Source: CBDFMR01 sp965249765 (lineage in GTDB: Bacteria > Bacteroidota > Bacteroidia > Chitinophagales > Saprospiraceae). Taken from it: 64,000 nucleotides of DNA. Numbering within the stretch: position 1 is the first letter of the stretch; each line of letters begins with the position of its first letter. This document shows, in pieces, positions 27,748-35,558 of the stretch. The position numbers and the translations under genes were made by a program. The notes below the pieces were generated by a model, which was not told the origin of the DNA, did not search any database, and saw only the letters and a list, made by a program, of their open reading frames with translations. The stretch is from assembly GCA_965249765.1 (NCBI GenBank), contig CBDFMR010000005.1, positions 930,001 through 994,000 of the forward strand, written 5' to 3'.

Positions 27748-28407
27748 CTATTTCATGATTACTTGCACTCCACTACTTGCCAGATAAGAGGTATTCTTGT
27801 CTTTATAAATTTTGATTTCAAAGTCAAAAGATTGCTCATAGTTAATGAATTCATTGACTGTTATCCTCTCGCCGTTATGACTTAAAATACCATCAAAACT
27901 GGATTCAAACAATTCACCCTCAATACCATATGGCCAATCATTTTTAAAGAAAGAATATTTTTCTTTTGCTCGGATAATAAATGGATAATGGAATTGCACC
28001 CTTACCAAGGTGTCATTGTAAACGCCTGGTAATCAAATGGGAACATCATTAATAGATTCTATAACAAACAACGCTTCTTGATTGCATTTTTCTTGCACGC
28101 CTTTAATGATCTTGATATCCGAGAGATGACCATCAGTTTCGACGATAAACGATAGAAGGACGTAGCAACTGGTCTCATCTTTTAAAGCGTCAAATGGAAA
28201 AATCAGTTTTGAGTAGAATGCATGTTTTAACCTTAATTGTGTACAAAGCTTGTACATATTTTCGTTTTCTACAGCTTCACATCCTTCAATAATTGGCATT
28301 TGCTCAACTACTCTATACACTTCGCCGTGGTAATCTTGTGATAATAGGCCTATTGGCGTAAAGCCGATATAGAAAAGTAGAAGCAGAATATGTTTCCTGT
28401 TGTTCAT
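27748..28407 (-). pseudogene. TonB-domain protein with a TGA in place of a conserved Trp codon
   Basis: From ATG 28407 the frame gives a signal sequence (ILLLLFYIGFTPIGLLSQ), then EVYRVVEQMPIIEGCE and the TonB C-terminal core (CYVLLSFIVETDGHLSDIKII). It stops at TGA 28033-28035. Without any shift it continues LPGVYNDTLVRVQFHYPF and on to 27748. Related domains have W-x-PG at this place, so TGA replaces an expected TGG. The conserved end strand VRVQFHYPFI lies after the stop. A single nonsense change therefore removes about 95 residues. Standard stops at TGA elsewhere (for example aspS) argue against a changed code. Confidence 0.7.
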
Positions 28408-28421
28408 AATAAAAGTTTCAT

Positions 28422-28443
28422 CCAAGGGGTCATGACCCCTTGG
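28422..28443. repeat. 22-base perfect palindrome
   Basis: CCAAGGGGTCA followed by TGACCCCTTGG forms a perfect dyad with no spacer, 15 bases upstream of the TonB pseudogene and 10 bases past the MbnP gene's stop. It could be a terminator stem, a protein site or a member of a short palindromic repeat family (see the copies at 15171 and 27699). Confidence 0.6.
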
Positions 28444-28453
28444 AAAAGAGTAT

Positions 28454-29194
28454 TTACTCCTTACTAAAACTCGCCTCCCACCTATCGGAAATATCGATAA
28501 CCAGATCGGTCTGATCTGCACTATGTATCCTTGGGTTATTTATAAGGTCATACATAGGCTCCATATTCATAAGATCGTAAATATCTGCATAGAGAGTGAC
28601 TTGATAATGATCGTCGCCACTGAATGAAAAATTCTCGGACCATGTCAATGATCGAAAGGCAATATCACCACCAGTATGAAGAGCGATGTTTTCTTCAAAG
28701 ATCCCATCCCCATCGGTATCCATTTTTCCTTCGATCTTAGCGAAGACATAACTCTGCCACCCCGACCAGTATTCACCGGAAAATGACAAGTCATTGCTCG
28801 ATGGAAAATCTGCAGGAACCATTGCATTGAGGTCGCTCGGCACACCGAGGCCAGTTTGCAGACCCGTGTATTCTCCGTTAGGAATGTCATAAGTTACTTC
28901 GAGGCCATTGCTAGCCTTACTCAGACTAGAATGTGCGTTGGTCAGATTAAAATAATCGATATTGGTGAGACTATAATCACTGTCGCCTTGAAGGATAAAA
29001 TCTGATAGATAAAAACTTACTCTCGTAAACTTGATCTTTATATCTTCGGTCAGGTCATATTCTTCAAGCATGACCAAAGGCTGATCTTCGAACTTTAATT
29101 TAAAATGTACATCTAACATGTTGCCTTCCTTATCATCATCTCCACAGCCCATCCACATGAGTGAAATGAATGTATATAGTAGTATCTTTTTCAT
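28454..29194 (-). CDS. MbnP-family copper-binding lipoprotein
   Basis: A 246-residue lipoprotein (lipobox WMGC, residues 14-17) of the MbnP family, periplasmic or outer-membrane proteins known from copper/methanobactin handling. Fitting features are an early LDVHFKLKFEDQPL, KIKFTRVSFYLSDFIL, a conserved GEYTGLQTGLGVP, WSGWQSYVFAKIEG and DTDGDGIFEENIALHTGG. It is the third gene of a run hupE, DUF6702, mbnP on one strand with gaps of 53 and 6 bases, so a joint role in metal uptake is likely. The metal is uncertain. Confidence 0.85.
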   Translation of the reverse strand: MKKILLYTFISLMWMGCGDDDKEGNMLDVHFKLKFEDQPLVMLEEYDLTEDIKIKFTRVSFYLSDFILQGDSDYSLTNIDYFNLTNAHSSLSKASNGLEVTYDIPNGEYTGLQTGLGVPSDLNAMVPADFPSSNDLSFSGEYWSGWQSYVFAKIEGKMDTDGDGIFEENIALHTGGDIAFRSLTWSENFSFSGDDHYQVTLYADIYDLMNMEPMYDLINNPRIHSADQTDLVIDISDRWEASFSKE

Positions 29195-29200
29195 GATCGC

Positions 29201-29677
29201 TTAAAATTTAAATAGCGCTTCTGTTTTTTTCTCGTCAAGAAGCATTTGTTTGTTATTTCCCATACTCACCCATTTTACGATATTATCTTGGTCATCATAA
29301 ATCTCGGTGAAGATATTATTGAACAAGCTTACAGAATTAATATTGTTAATATCAACGTTCTCACACGACAATTGACACCACACTGCCTGTGGCCCAGCGT
29401 CAGAAGAAATATAAATTAGGTTACTCGATTTGCCATTAATAGTAAGATGTAGATGCTCACTTAAGTAGCTGGCAATCATTTCATCCGAAGAAGAGTAGTG
29501 TGCTGGTAACTCAGCTCCAGGTTCCAGACCCAAAGCTATCTGCAGATCATCAAAGAAAATTTTAACAGTGACATTGAGGTGATTATCTGTAGGTATGATC
29601 TCAGTAACACTGACATGGATATCATGTAGGGGTGGAGCCGACAAGCTTAAAATGACGTATAGAATCACTGTAACCAT
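29201..29677 (-). CDS. DUF6702 family protein
   Basis: A 158-residue exported-looking protein with a short hydrophobic N-terminus and the family start DIHVSVTEI, then LNVTVKIFFDDLQIAL and an acidic C-terminal half. Such proteins, common in Bacteroidota, usually sit next to membrane metal transporters or M1-type peptidases. Here it lies between hupE and mbnP. The structure is probably an all-beta periplasmic domain; two cysteines in WCQLSCENV could form a disulfide or bind metal. Confidence 0.75.
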   Translation of the reverse strand: MVTVILYVILSLSAPPLHDIHVSVTEIIPTDNHLNVTVKIFFDDLQIALGLEPGAELPAHYSSSDEMIASYLSEHLHLTINGKSSNLIYISSDAGPQAVWCQLSCENVDINNINSVSLFNNIFTEIYDDQDNIVKWVSMGNNKQMLLDEKKTEALFKF

Positions 29678-29730
29678 CTGGTAGTAAAACGTACAAGCCT
29701 AAGATTTGGTTTATGTGAAAGGGGAGTATA

Positions 29731-30291
29731 TTAATTAAGCATGAGCATCAGTGCACAACCGGCAACAGCTCCCGAGATAAATAGATTCCATGATCGCTGC
29801 TTGACCTTGCATACATCGACAATTATGTAGGAAGCCAGCAGTGTTATGAGCACTATTATTATTTGCCCCAGTTCGACACCAACATTAAATGCAAACAATG
29901 GAAAAGTAATTCTTTCTTCGCTCCCCAATAAGGCTTTAAAATAATTGGAAAAACCAAGACCATGGATCAAGCCGAAGAACAGTGCCAAAAGGTAATACCA
30001 GTTTACTCTAGAATGGTGATCAGGATTGCCAACCACATTATGCAGTGCAGTGATGAGAATGGTAACGGGTATCAGGAATTCAATAATATCAGCAGGAATG
30101 TGTATAATGTCCAGTACCGCCAAAGCCAGGGTAAGCGAATGTCCTACAGTAAATGCAGTGACCAGAATGAGTACTTTCTTCCAATCTTTGATAAGGTATA
30201 TCGCACATAGCGCTACGATAAAGAGGACATGATCATAGGCATTGATGTCAAGAATGTGTTTAAATCCAAGTTTCAGGTATATCCCAAACAT
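29731..30291 (-). CDS. HupE/UreJ-family membrane transporter
   Basis: A 186-residue membrane protein with about six helices. The family marks are the N-terminal FKHILDINAYDHVLFIVALC, the motif FTVGHSLTLALA, and FGLIHGLGFSNYF with conserved His residues in helices. HupE and UreJ are nickel permeases, and relatives in this phylum may carry other divalent metals. It is the first gene of the hupE-DUF6702-mbnP run. A candidate Fur/Zur-type site lies directly upstream. Confidence 0.88.
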   Translation of the reverse strand: MFGIYLKLGFKHILDINAYDHVLFIVALCAIYLIKDWKKVLILVTAFTVGHSLTLALAVLDIIHIPADIIEFLIPVTILITALHNVVGNPDHHSRVNWYYLLALFFGLIHGLGFSNYFKALLGSEERITFPLFAFNVGVELGQIIIVLITLLASYIIVDVCKVKQRSWNLFISGAVAGCALMLMLN

Positions 30292-30318
30292 CGCTTAGTT
30301 CTTATTTTTAGTCATTTT

Positions 30319-30337
30319 TATGCAAATTAATTGAATA
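30319..30337. promoter_or_regulatory. Candidate Fur/Zur-type operator in the hupE divergent promoter
   Basis: TATGCAA-ATTAA-TTGAATA, a 7-5-7 dyad with one mismatch, lies 28 bases before the hupE start and 8 bases before the divergent membrane protein gene. It matches in arm sequence and spacing the perfect site at 31305-31323. Confidence 0.55.
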
Positions 30338-30344
30338 TGTGAAT

Positions 30345-30890
30345 ATGGAGCGCAAATTGATATGGATTGGATTACTTCTTGAGGCAACTATTGCGATGTT
30401 TGCCTGGCTGACTAGTAATACAGGAGATCGGTTTTTTCAGATTTGCGCTAGCTTATCAGCTAGAGTTTCGATGGTCTTCTTTCTATGGGCCTTCTACCAC
30501 TATGTTAGAAAAAGAGACAATGGATTAGAGTTGTCTTTACTGAAGGTGTTTGGACTGGTTCACTTTATTCACTTAGGATTTGTCATCGGTCGTCAGTTTA
30601 CTCAGGGTGGTATAAATGTCACATGGACTGTATACCCAGGTTTTATAGTATATGTGGCAATTCTGATGGTGACCTTGGGATTGATAAGGAAGTGGAAGAT
30701 ACCCTCATGGTCATTTGCACTTTACTATCTTGCATTGTGGATCATGTTTTTTATGGCATATGTCTTACGATCGTTTTTGGACAGTTCTATGTTGTACGGT
30801 AGTAAGTTTACATATAATATGCTACTTGGGGTGATGTCCTTGAGCGGGGTGTACTTTATTTATAGAATGATAAATGAGAGGATGAAGTAG
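30345..30890 (+). CDS. Membrane protein of unknown function in the metal cluster
   Basis: About 181 residues with six hydrophobic helices and a strikingly small number of charged residues (WIGLLLEATIAMFAWL; ISARVSMVFFLWAFYHY-like region; LLKVFGLVHFIHLGFVIG; VYVAILMVTLGLI; FALYYLALWIMFFMAYVL; MLLGVMSLSGVYFIYRM). Histidines in the third helix (LVHFIHLGF) could bind metal or haem. ATG 30345 is chosen over a GTG 6 bases upstream. It is divergent from hupE and shares the operator region; it ends 4 bases from the convergent merC-like gene. Confidence 0.6.
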   Translation: MERKLIWIGLLLEATIAMFAWLTSNTGDRFFQICASLSARVSMVFFLWAFYHYVRKRDNGLELSLLKVFGLVHFIHLGFVIGRQFTQGGINVTWTVYPGFIVYVAILMVTLGLIRKWKIPSWSFALYYLALWIMFFMAYVLRSFLDSSMLYGSKFTYNMLLGVMSLSGVYFIYRMINERMK

Positions 30891-30894
30891 TTTT

Positions 30895-31278
30895 CTATTT
30901 CCTCAGACGCCAGTTTAATAGATGTGCACCTCCTATCAAGAGGCCTGCAATCGTCGTACAGACAATCTCAGGAGTTCCATGATTTTGAAGCCCAATGATA
31001 AATATCATAAAGCCCAATGTGGCTATAGCGAATGGCCTTATGTTTCGGTGATACTTGATATAACTGTTGACCAATGATGCTGATGCTAGAATGAGACTAG
31101 AGCTGAGAAAAACCACCTCAACCCAAAAGTGATCCATCCATGCGGCCGATCCCAAGAGCCCAGCGCCAAGTAAGATAGGCAACAGACTACAATGAATAGC
31201 ACATAATCCCGATACTCCCATGGCTAAGAAGTCAAGATTTTTGTAAGATGAAATTCCGATCCTTTTTTGCAACATCAT
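30895..31278 (-). CDS. MerC-domain membrane protein
   Basis: A 127-residue four-helix protein of the MerC family. The conserved CAIHCSLLPILLGAGLLG carries the cysteine pair known to bind mercuric ion in MerC, with the surrounding phrase DFLAMGVSGLC. In Bacteroidota such genes usually occur outside mercury operons next to a Fur-family regulator and are thought to move other metals such as zinc. I start at ATG 31278 because the 30 residues before it do not fit a membrane helix and lie across the operator. Confidence 0.85.
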   Translation of the reverse strand: MMLQKRIGISSYKNLDFLAMGVSGLCAIHCSLLPILLGAGLLGSAAWMDHFWVEVVFLSSSLILASASLVNSYIKYHRNIRPFAIATLGFMIFIIGLQNHGTPEIVCTTIAGLLIGGAHLLNWRLRK

Positions 31279-31304
31279 TGCAAATATAGGTTTTACAGTT
31301 GGAT

Positions 31305-31323
31305 TATGCAACACGGTTGCATA
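31305..31323. promoter_or_regulatory. Candidate Fur/Zur-type operator between merC and fur-like genes
   Basis: TATGCAACACGGTTGCATA is a perfect 7-5-7 dyad (TATGCAA-N5-TTGCATA), extended by one further complementary base on each side, 27 bases before the MerC-like start and 100 bases before the regulator gene. The same arms occur before hupE. Confidence 0.7.
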
Positions 31324-31423
31324 ATTGATCAAACTTCTTCTATAAGTACTTACTCCTTCGATTGACAACAGTCAAGATGACGGAATTACTTCAAATTAAC
31401 ATACAATTGCCGATATTTGTAGG

Positions 31424-31834
31424 ATGAATGGTAGGGTAGATCATATCTTAAAGAAGCACAGTCTCCGGTCGACTGACATCCGCCGCAAGGTCGTCTCATT
31501 GTTTCTGCAAAACGCTCATGCCGTTACCAGTCACGACATTGAGTATGGGCTGGATAAGGCTGACAGGATTACCATTTATCGGACCTTAAAAACCTTTGAA
31601 GACAAAGGCATCATTCATAAGGTCATCGGTCCTGACGGAAATTCCAAGTTTGCCTTGTGTGAAGACAATTGTGACGAACATCACCACCACGATCAACATG
31701 TACACTTCCACTGTGATGAGTGTGGTCACACTTATTGTGTAGAAGAGGCTACCGTGCCCTACATCAAATTACCATCACGATATACGGTCAATCAAACCGA
31801 TGTCATCCTTCGCGGGAAGTGTGAAAAGTGTTGA
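31424..31834 (+). CDS. Fur-family transcriptional regulator, Zur-like
   Basis: A 136-residue metal sensor. The winged-helix part holds LRSTDIRRKVVSLFLQN and the recognition region DRITIYRTLKTFEDKGIIH; the metal part holds CDEHHHHDQHVHFHCDECG and a C-terminal CEKC that completes a structural Cys4 zinc site. Length and motif are those of the Fur family. The His-rich HHHHDQHVHFHC region and MerC/HupE neighbours favour zinc (Zur), but iron, nickel or peroxide sensors cannot be excluded. It is divergent from the merC-like gene across the perfect dyad. Confidence 0.88.
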   Translation: MNGRVDHILKKHSLRSTDIRRKVVSLFLQNAHAVTSHDIEYGLDKADRITIYRTLKTFEDKGIIHKVIGPDGNSKFALCEDNCDEHHHHDQHVHFHCDECGHTYCVEEATVPYIKLPSRYTVNQTDVILRGKCEKC

Positions 31835-31863
31835 GATGTCCATAGATATTTGGTAGATGACCA

Positions 31864-33324
31864 TTATTTCTTATCGTTTCCAGAGTCTAGCTGAAACCTG
31901 ACGGGAAGCGTGTACAATACCTTCACATGTTTTCCATGTTGAATTGCTGGCTTCCATTTTTCAGCCATTTCACTCATGGTTTCAATTACGTTTCTAGCTG
32001 CTTCACCACAACCGTCTCCTAAGTCTCTATATATGTCTATATCGACAACGCTGCCATCTTTGTCAATAACAAATTGCACAACCGCTGTGCCATGTGTTCC
32101 ATTCCTTTTTGCATTTTCAGGATATACTAAATTCTTATAGACATATTGAAGCATCTTTTCATTAGAACAATCTGTTTTCTCCTTAACAGAAACATTTAGG
32201 TGTTCGCAGCCTGGAAAGCGAGGCATCTCTTCCACAACTCTGAATATTTCATCTTTGGGTTCTGGAGGAGGTGGGGGCGACGGCGGTGCATCATTCAGAA
32301 TTCTCAAGATGGACGACCTTTTACCCTCTTTCATGGTTTTAGCATCGCTATCTAATCTAAATTTTATGGGAAGATTGTATTGTACGTTTACAGGCTTACC
32401 ACGTTGTCTTCCTGGAATCCATGGCTCATCCATCTGATTCATTTTAGTAACTACTCTTAGTGCTTCTTCTCCACATCCTGCTCCTATATCTCTTAGAATA
32501 GTTGCTCCCTGAATTCGCCCAGATGTATTCACTGTAAACTGACTGACTACATTACCTTCTACCCCATTTTTCTTAGTTTCTTTAATCTACTTTAGATTAC
32601 CAAAAATGAATTTCAACAGTTTTTCTTTTGCGCACTTTTCCTTCTCTTTTTTAGGCATCAGAGTCTGTTCGCATCCAGGAAAACGTGGCATTTCTTCTAC
32701 AATCTTAAATATTTCAACCTCCTCAGGTGATGGAGGAGGTTGGTTCGAAGTTTTTTTGACTTTATCTGTTCCATGTATTTCCTTCACGGGTAACTTAAAG
32801 CATTTCTTCTACAACGATCATTACCTCATCATCTTCAGTCTCAAGACTTTCAAGGGCCATTTCTAAGGCATCTTTCACAGATTCACCCTTATTCTTTTTT
32901 CTTTTGCCAATTTGAACTTTACCGGTAGAAAGTATTCGACATCAACAGCTACGCCATCTTTTTTACCCGGCATCCAACTTTCTTTCATGTCATACATGCT
33001 TTCTACGGCAGCAAGAGCGGCCTGGCCACATCCCCCGTTGAGGTTTCTTACAATGTCCGCATCTCTGACTCTTCCATCCTTACCGACGATAAACTTTAAT
33101 ACGACCATTCCCTCGATTCCTTTCTCTCTTGCTTCGCTGGGGTATTTCAATGTTCTATATATGTGATTTAGCATTAATCCATCTGCACAAGATTTTTTTA
33201 CATCCTCTGTACCCAGCATTTTTTCACATCCGGGATATCGAGGCATGACGTCTACATTTTTGTATACATGATTATTCTTAGCGGGTAAGGTATCTCTTGC
33301 TTCATTTAAGAACTCGACCCTTAC
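31864..33324 (-). pseudogene. Three TonB C-terminal domains broken off the M56 gene
   Basis: Reading on from the M56 gene in the same frame gives VRVEFLNEARDTLPA and then three TonB C-terminal domains. Domain one (MPRYPGCEKM to LPVKFKL) spans about 33246-32905. Domain two (MPRFPGCEQ to LPIKFRL) spans about 32720-32345. Domain three (MPRFPGCEHL to LPVRFQL) spans about 32235-31880. Breaks are TGA 33325-33327, a shift at a run of six A (32895-32900 on the minus strand), a second shift near 32800, and TAG 32587-32589 in NLK-stop where related domains have NLKYP. None of the pieces has a membrane anchor of its own, so they must have belonged to the M56 protein. Confidence 0.8.
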
Positions 33325-35043
33325 TCATTGTTCTATGCTTTCATTCAGGTTAAGCATTTTAAGTGTTCCGGCTTCAGTATCGATAATATAATCAGTTCCA
33401 TTCTTTGCTTCCCTTTCATTAATAGATAATCTAACTTGATTATAATCCATCAATGAAAAGTGAGGTACAGTAAATAAAAATTCAGTGAATTGCAGATCCT
33501 TTGCAATACTTAATCGCATTCCATGAAGATTTGCAATTTTATGAAAATCTGATTTAATTATTTCTTTTTGACCTTTATATTCTATTATATATTTCTTCAA
33601 TAACGCCTCAAATAATTTTTTACAAGCTGTGATATTAGTATGAGGAATTGTGCGCTCGTAAATTGAGGTAAACTCCATGGAAAGTAAGTCCTTCTTGTAG
33701 GTTTTGGATGTAGTACCGAAAAAATCAATTAAGGGCATTTCTGCAAGCGACACCGAAGTCGTCTTTCCATTTGCATTATATTCAAATTCATGGACAGTGT
33801 GATGGTCAGAAGCATCAAGAGCATTTCCAACTTCATATTCTTCAATTTTGCTCAGTGATTCTATTTCTGGTGATGACAAATTATTTGGGCTGATGAAAAT
33901 CAATCCGTTCTTACCCGCTGTTCCATATTCGTCTGTTGCATCCGGCTGATAACTAATGCATTTTTTCTCATTCCATACGATATGATTCTTCAATGGTGGG
34001 TCGACCCTTTGTCCATTTACTATGATAATAGGAGAGTCAGTTCCTGTGGCTTCATAATATTTTACAACGGATGGGGTAGTAATCGAGATTACTTCATTGG
34101 TCCTGTTGTCAAGGACTGTGTACAATATATCATCGGAACTTTTATAAAAGGTAACATCAGCATTTTCCTTCTGCATGAATCCTGAAAAGGCAATTAGTAG
34201 AAGTACGGATATAGGAATTATAGCCAGATACTTGAGTTTCATATGGCGGGATGAGGATTTTTGATTGATCATATTAATTCTGTTTTTAAGATTGGTATTA
34301 AAGAAATGATTGGCAAGTGTCATCTCGAGGTGCTTGCTGTATTGATTACTGATGAGCTGCTTGTATCCTGACTTGCTAGTCCCGATGAGGGCATAGGCAT
34401 CGGCAACATATTCGTGGATGATTTTTATTTCCCGTTTGTACAAATAGATGATGGGATTCCACCAAAACAGACATCCCAAGAGTTCTATAAACATCACGTC
34501 GAGAGAATGCCTTCTCTTTACGTGAGTTAGCTCATGATGCAAAATATCGTTGATGTCCTTATTGAACTTCAGAGTCCCACTAAGATAGATGGTATTAAAA
34601 AAGGAGAAAGGAAGATGGTTTGAGAAAGTATGTACAATTATATGATCATGCTTCTTTTCCCTAGTTCCATTAATATATAGTTTTCTGATCCTCAATAAGC
34701 CGATGACTACTCGTGACAAGGTAAATGCCAGTCCTGTGACGTAGATCGCTATCAGTAGCATCCTCCAGGACCAAAATGTGGTTCCCCCCTCAGTCAATAT
34801 ACTAGTAGCGAACACTTGAGGGCCAGCTGAGATATATTGTAAGGTGGCAACCATTGTGGTTTCTTCCGTAAATAGATGTAAACCATAGTATTTTATAAGG
34901 GGAAGCAGCAGACCTATGATTAAAGTTACAAGTAAGTATGACCTATTGATATGGAAAAATGTTTCTCGCTTAAAAAAGCTAATAAACAACAGGTAAAATA
35001 CGGCCCAGCATATACCCACCTCCAAGGAGTATTGTAAAATCAT
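33325..35043 (-). CDS. M56-family (BlaR1-type) membrane metallopeptidase, probably truncated at the C-terminus
   Basis: A 572-residue protein. Four N-terminal membrane helices enclose the M56 domain with the zinc motif HELTH (residues 170-174), then GCLFWWNPIIYLYKREI and EYVADAYAL. A further helix (YLAIIPISVLLLIAFSGF) leads to an extracytoplasmic part of about 290 residues. The latter contains a plug-like piece (IIVNGQRVDPPL, TAGKNGLIFISP). In BlaR1 the peptidase cuts or inactivates the BlaI-type repressor after a signal is sensed outside. The ATG overlaps the repressor gene by 4 bases. The TGA at 33325 probably cuts off three TonB domains. Confidence 0.85.
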   Translation of the reverse strand: MILQYSLEVGICWAVFYLLFISFFKRETFFHINRSYLLVTLIIGLLLPLIKYYGLHLFTEETTMVATLQYISAGPQVFATSILTEGGTTFWSWRMLLIAIYVTGLAFTLSRVVIGLLRIRKLYINGTREKKHDHIIVHTFSNHLPFSFFNTIYLSGTLKFNKDINDILHHELTHVKRRHSLDVMFIELLGCLFWWNPIIYLYKREIKIIHEYVADAYALIGTSKSGYKQLISNQYSKHLEMTLANHFFNTNLKNRINMINQKSSSRHMKLKYLAIIPISVLLLIAFSGFMQKENADVTFYKSSDDILYTVLDNRTNEVISITTPSVVKYYEATGTDSPIIIVNGQRVDPPLKNHIVWNEKKCISYQPDATDEYGTAGKNGLIFISPNNLSSPEIESLSKIEEYEVGNALDASDHHTVHEFEYNANGKTTSVSLAEMPLIDFFGTTSKTYKKDLLSMEFTSIYERTIPHTNITACKKLFEALLKKYIIEYKGQKEIIKSDFHKIANLHGMRLSIAKDLQFTEFLFTVPHFSLMDYNQVRLSINEREAKNGTDYIIDTEAGTLKMLNLNESIEQ

Positions 35044-35414
35044 GGTTGCTTAGTTGTGGGTTTCGAATCTTCGTCTTTCAATGTAGTAGCGATGTCACTC
35101 AGGCTAAGTTCTTCCTCTTTAATAAGAAAGGAAACTAGCTGGTCCATAGAACCTTCAAAATAATTGGACACGAGATTCTTTATGGAGAACTTACTGTACT
35201 CCTTCTTCGCTATAACAGGGAAGTACTCATAAGTACGACCATAAGCCTTATGATTCACAAACCCCTTTTTTTCTAAGATGCGTATAATCGAAGAAATGGT
35301 GCTATGGGGTGGCTTTGGCTCATCCATCATATCTATGAGGACACGCACGGTGTTGGCCCCATGTTCCCAGAGGTACTGCATCACTTCCTCTTCTGCTTTG
35401 GTTAGTTTGTTCAT
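35040..35414 (-). CDS. BlaI/MecI/CopY-family repressor
   Basis: A 124-residue winged-helix regulator starting MNKLTKAEEEVMQYLWEHG, with the recognition helix in KPPHSTISSIIRILEKKGFVNH and the wing in GRTYEYFPVI. The C-terminal helices serve for dimerisation (SIKNLVSNYFEGSMDQLVSFLIK). ATG 35414 is the family-like start. It should repress its own operon with the M56 gene. Cognate operators are probably the two dyads upstream. Confidence 0.92.
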   Translation of the reverse strand: MNKLTKAEEEVMQYLWEHGANTVRVLIDMMDEPKPPHSTISSIIRILEKKGFVNHKAYGRTYEYFPVIAKKEYSKFSIKNLVSNYFEGSMDQLVSFLIKEEELSLSDIATTLKDEDSKPTTKQP

Positions 35415-35459
35415 AATAAAATACTTGATAGTATAGTTCAACGGTTAAATCAAATATAT

Positions 35460-35495
35460 AACTAAATAATAAGTTATACAACTCAAATATAAGTT
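35460..35495. promoter_or_regulatory. Two tandem operator-like dyads upstream of blaI
   Basis: AACT-AAATAATA-AGTT (35460-35475) and AACT-CAAATATA-AGTT (35480-35495) have identical arms, the same 8-base spacing and start exactly 20 bases apart, two helical turns. The first begins 45 bases before the repressor ATG. This is what is expected of paired BlaI-type dimer sites. Confidence 0.65.
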
Positions 35496-35558
35496 GAATA
35501 AATTTTCTTGACAAGGTTTATACACGTCAGGGGTATTAAACAGCTATCTTTGGTCATC

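Noticed and set aside
16294..33327. TGA read as an amino acid (altered genetic code or selenocysteine)
   Set aside because: aspS and other well-kept genes end properly at TGA with normal family length, one of the TonB stops is TAG, and no selenocysteine-type hairpin was evident. Nonsense mutations explain the data better.
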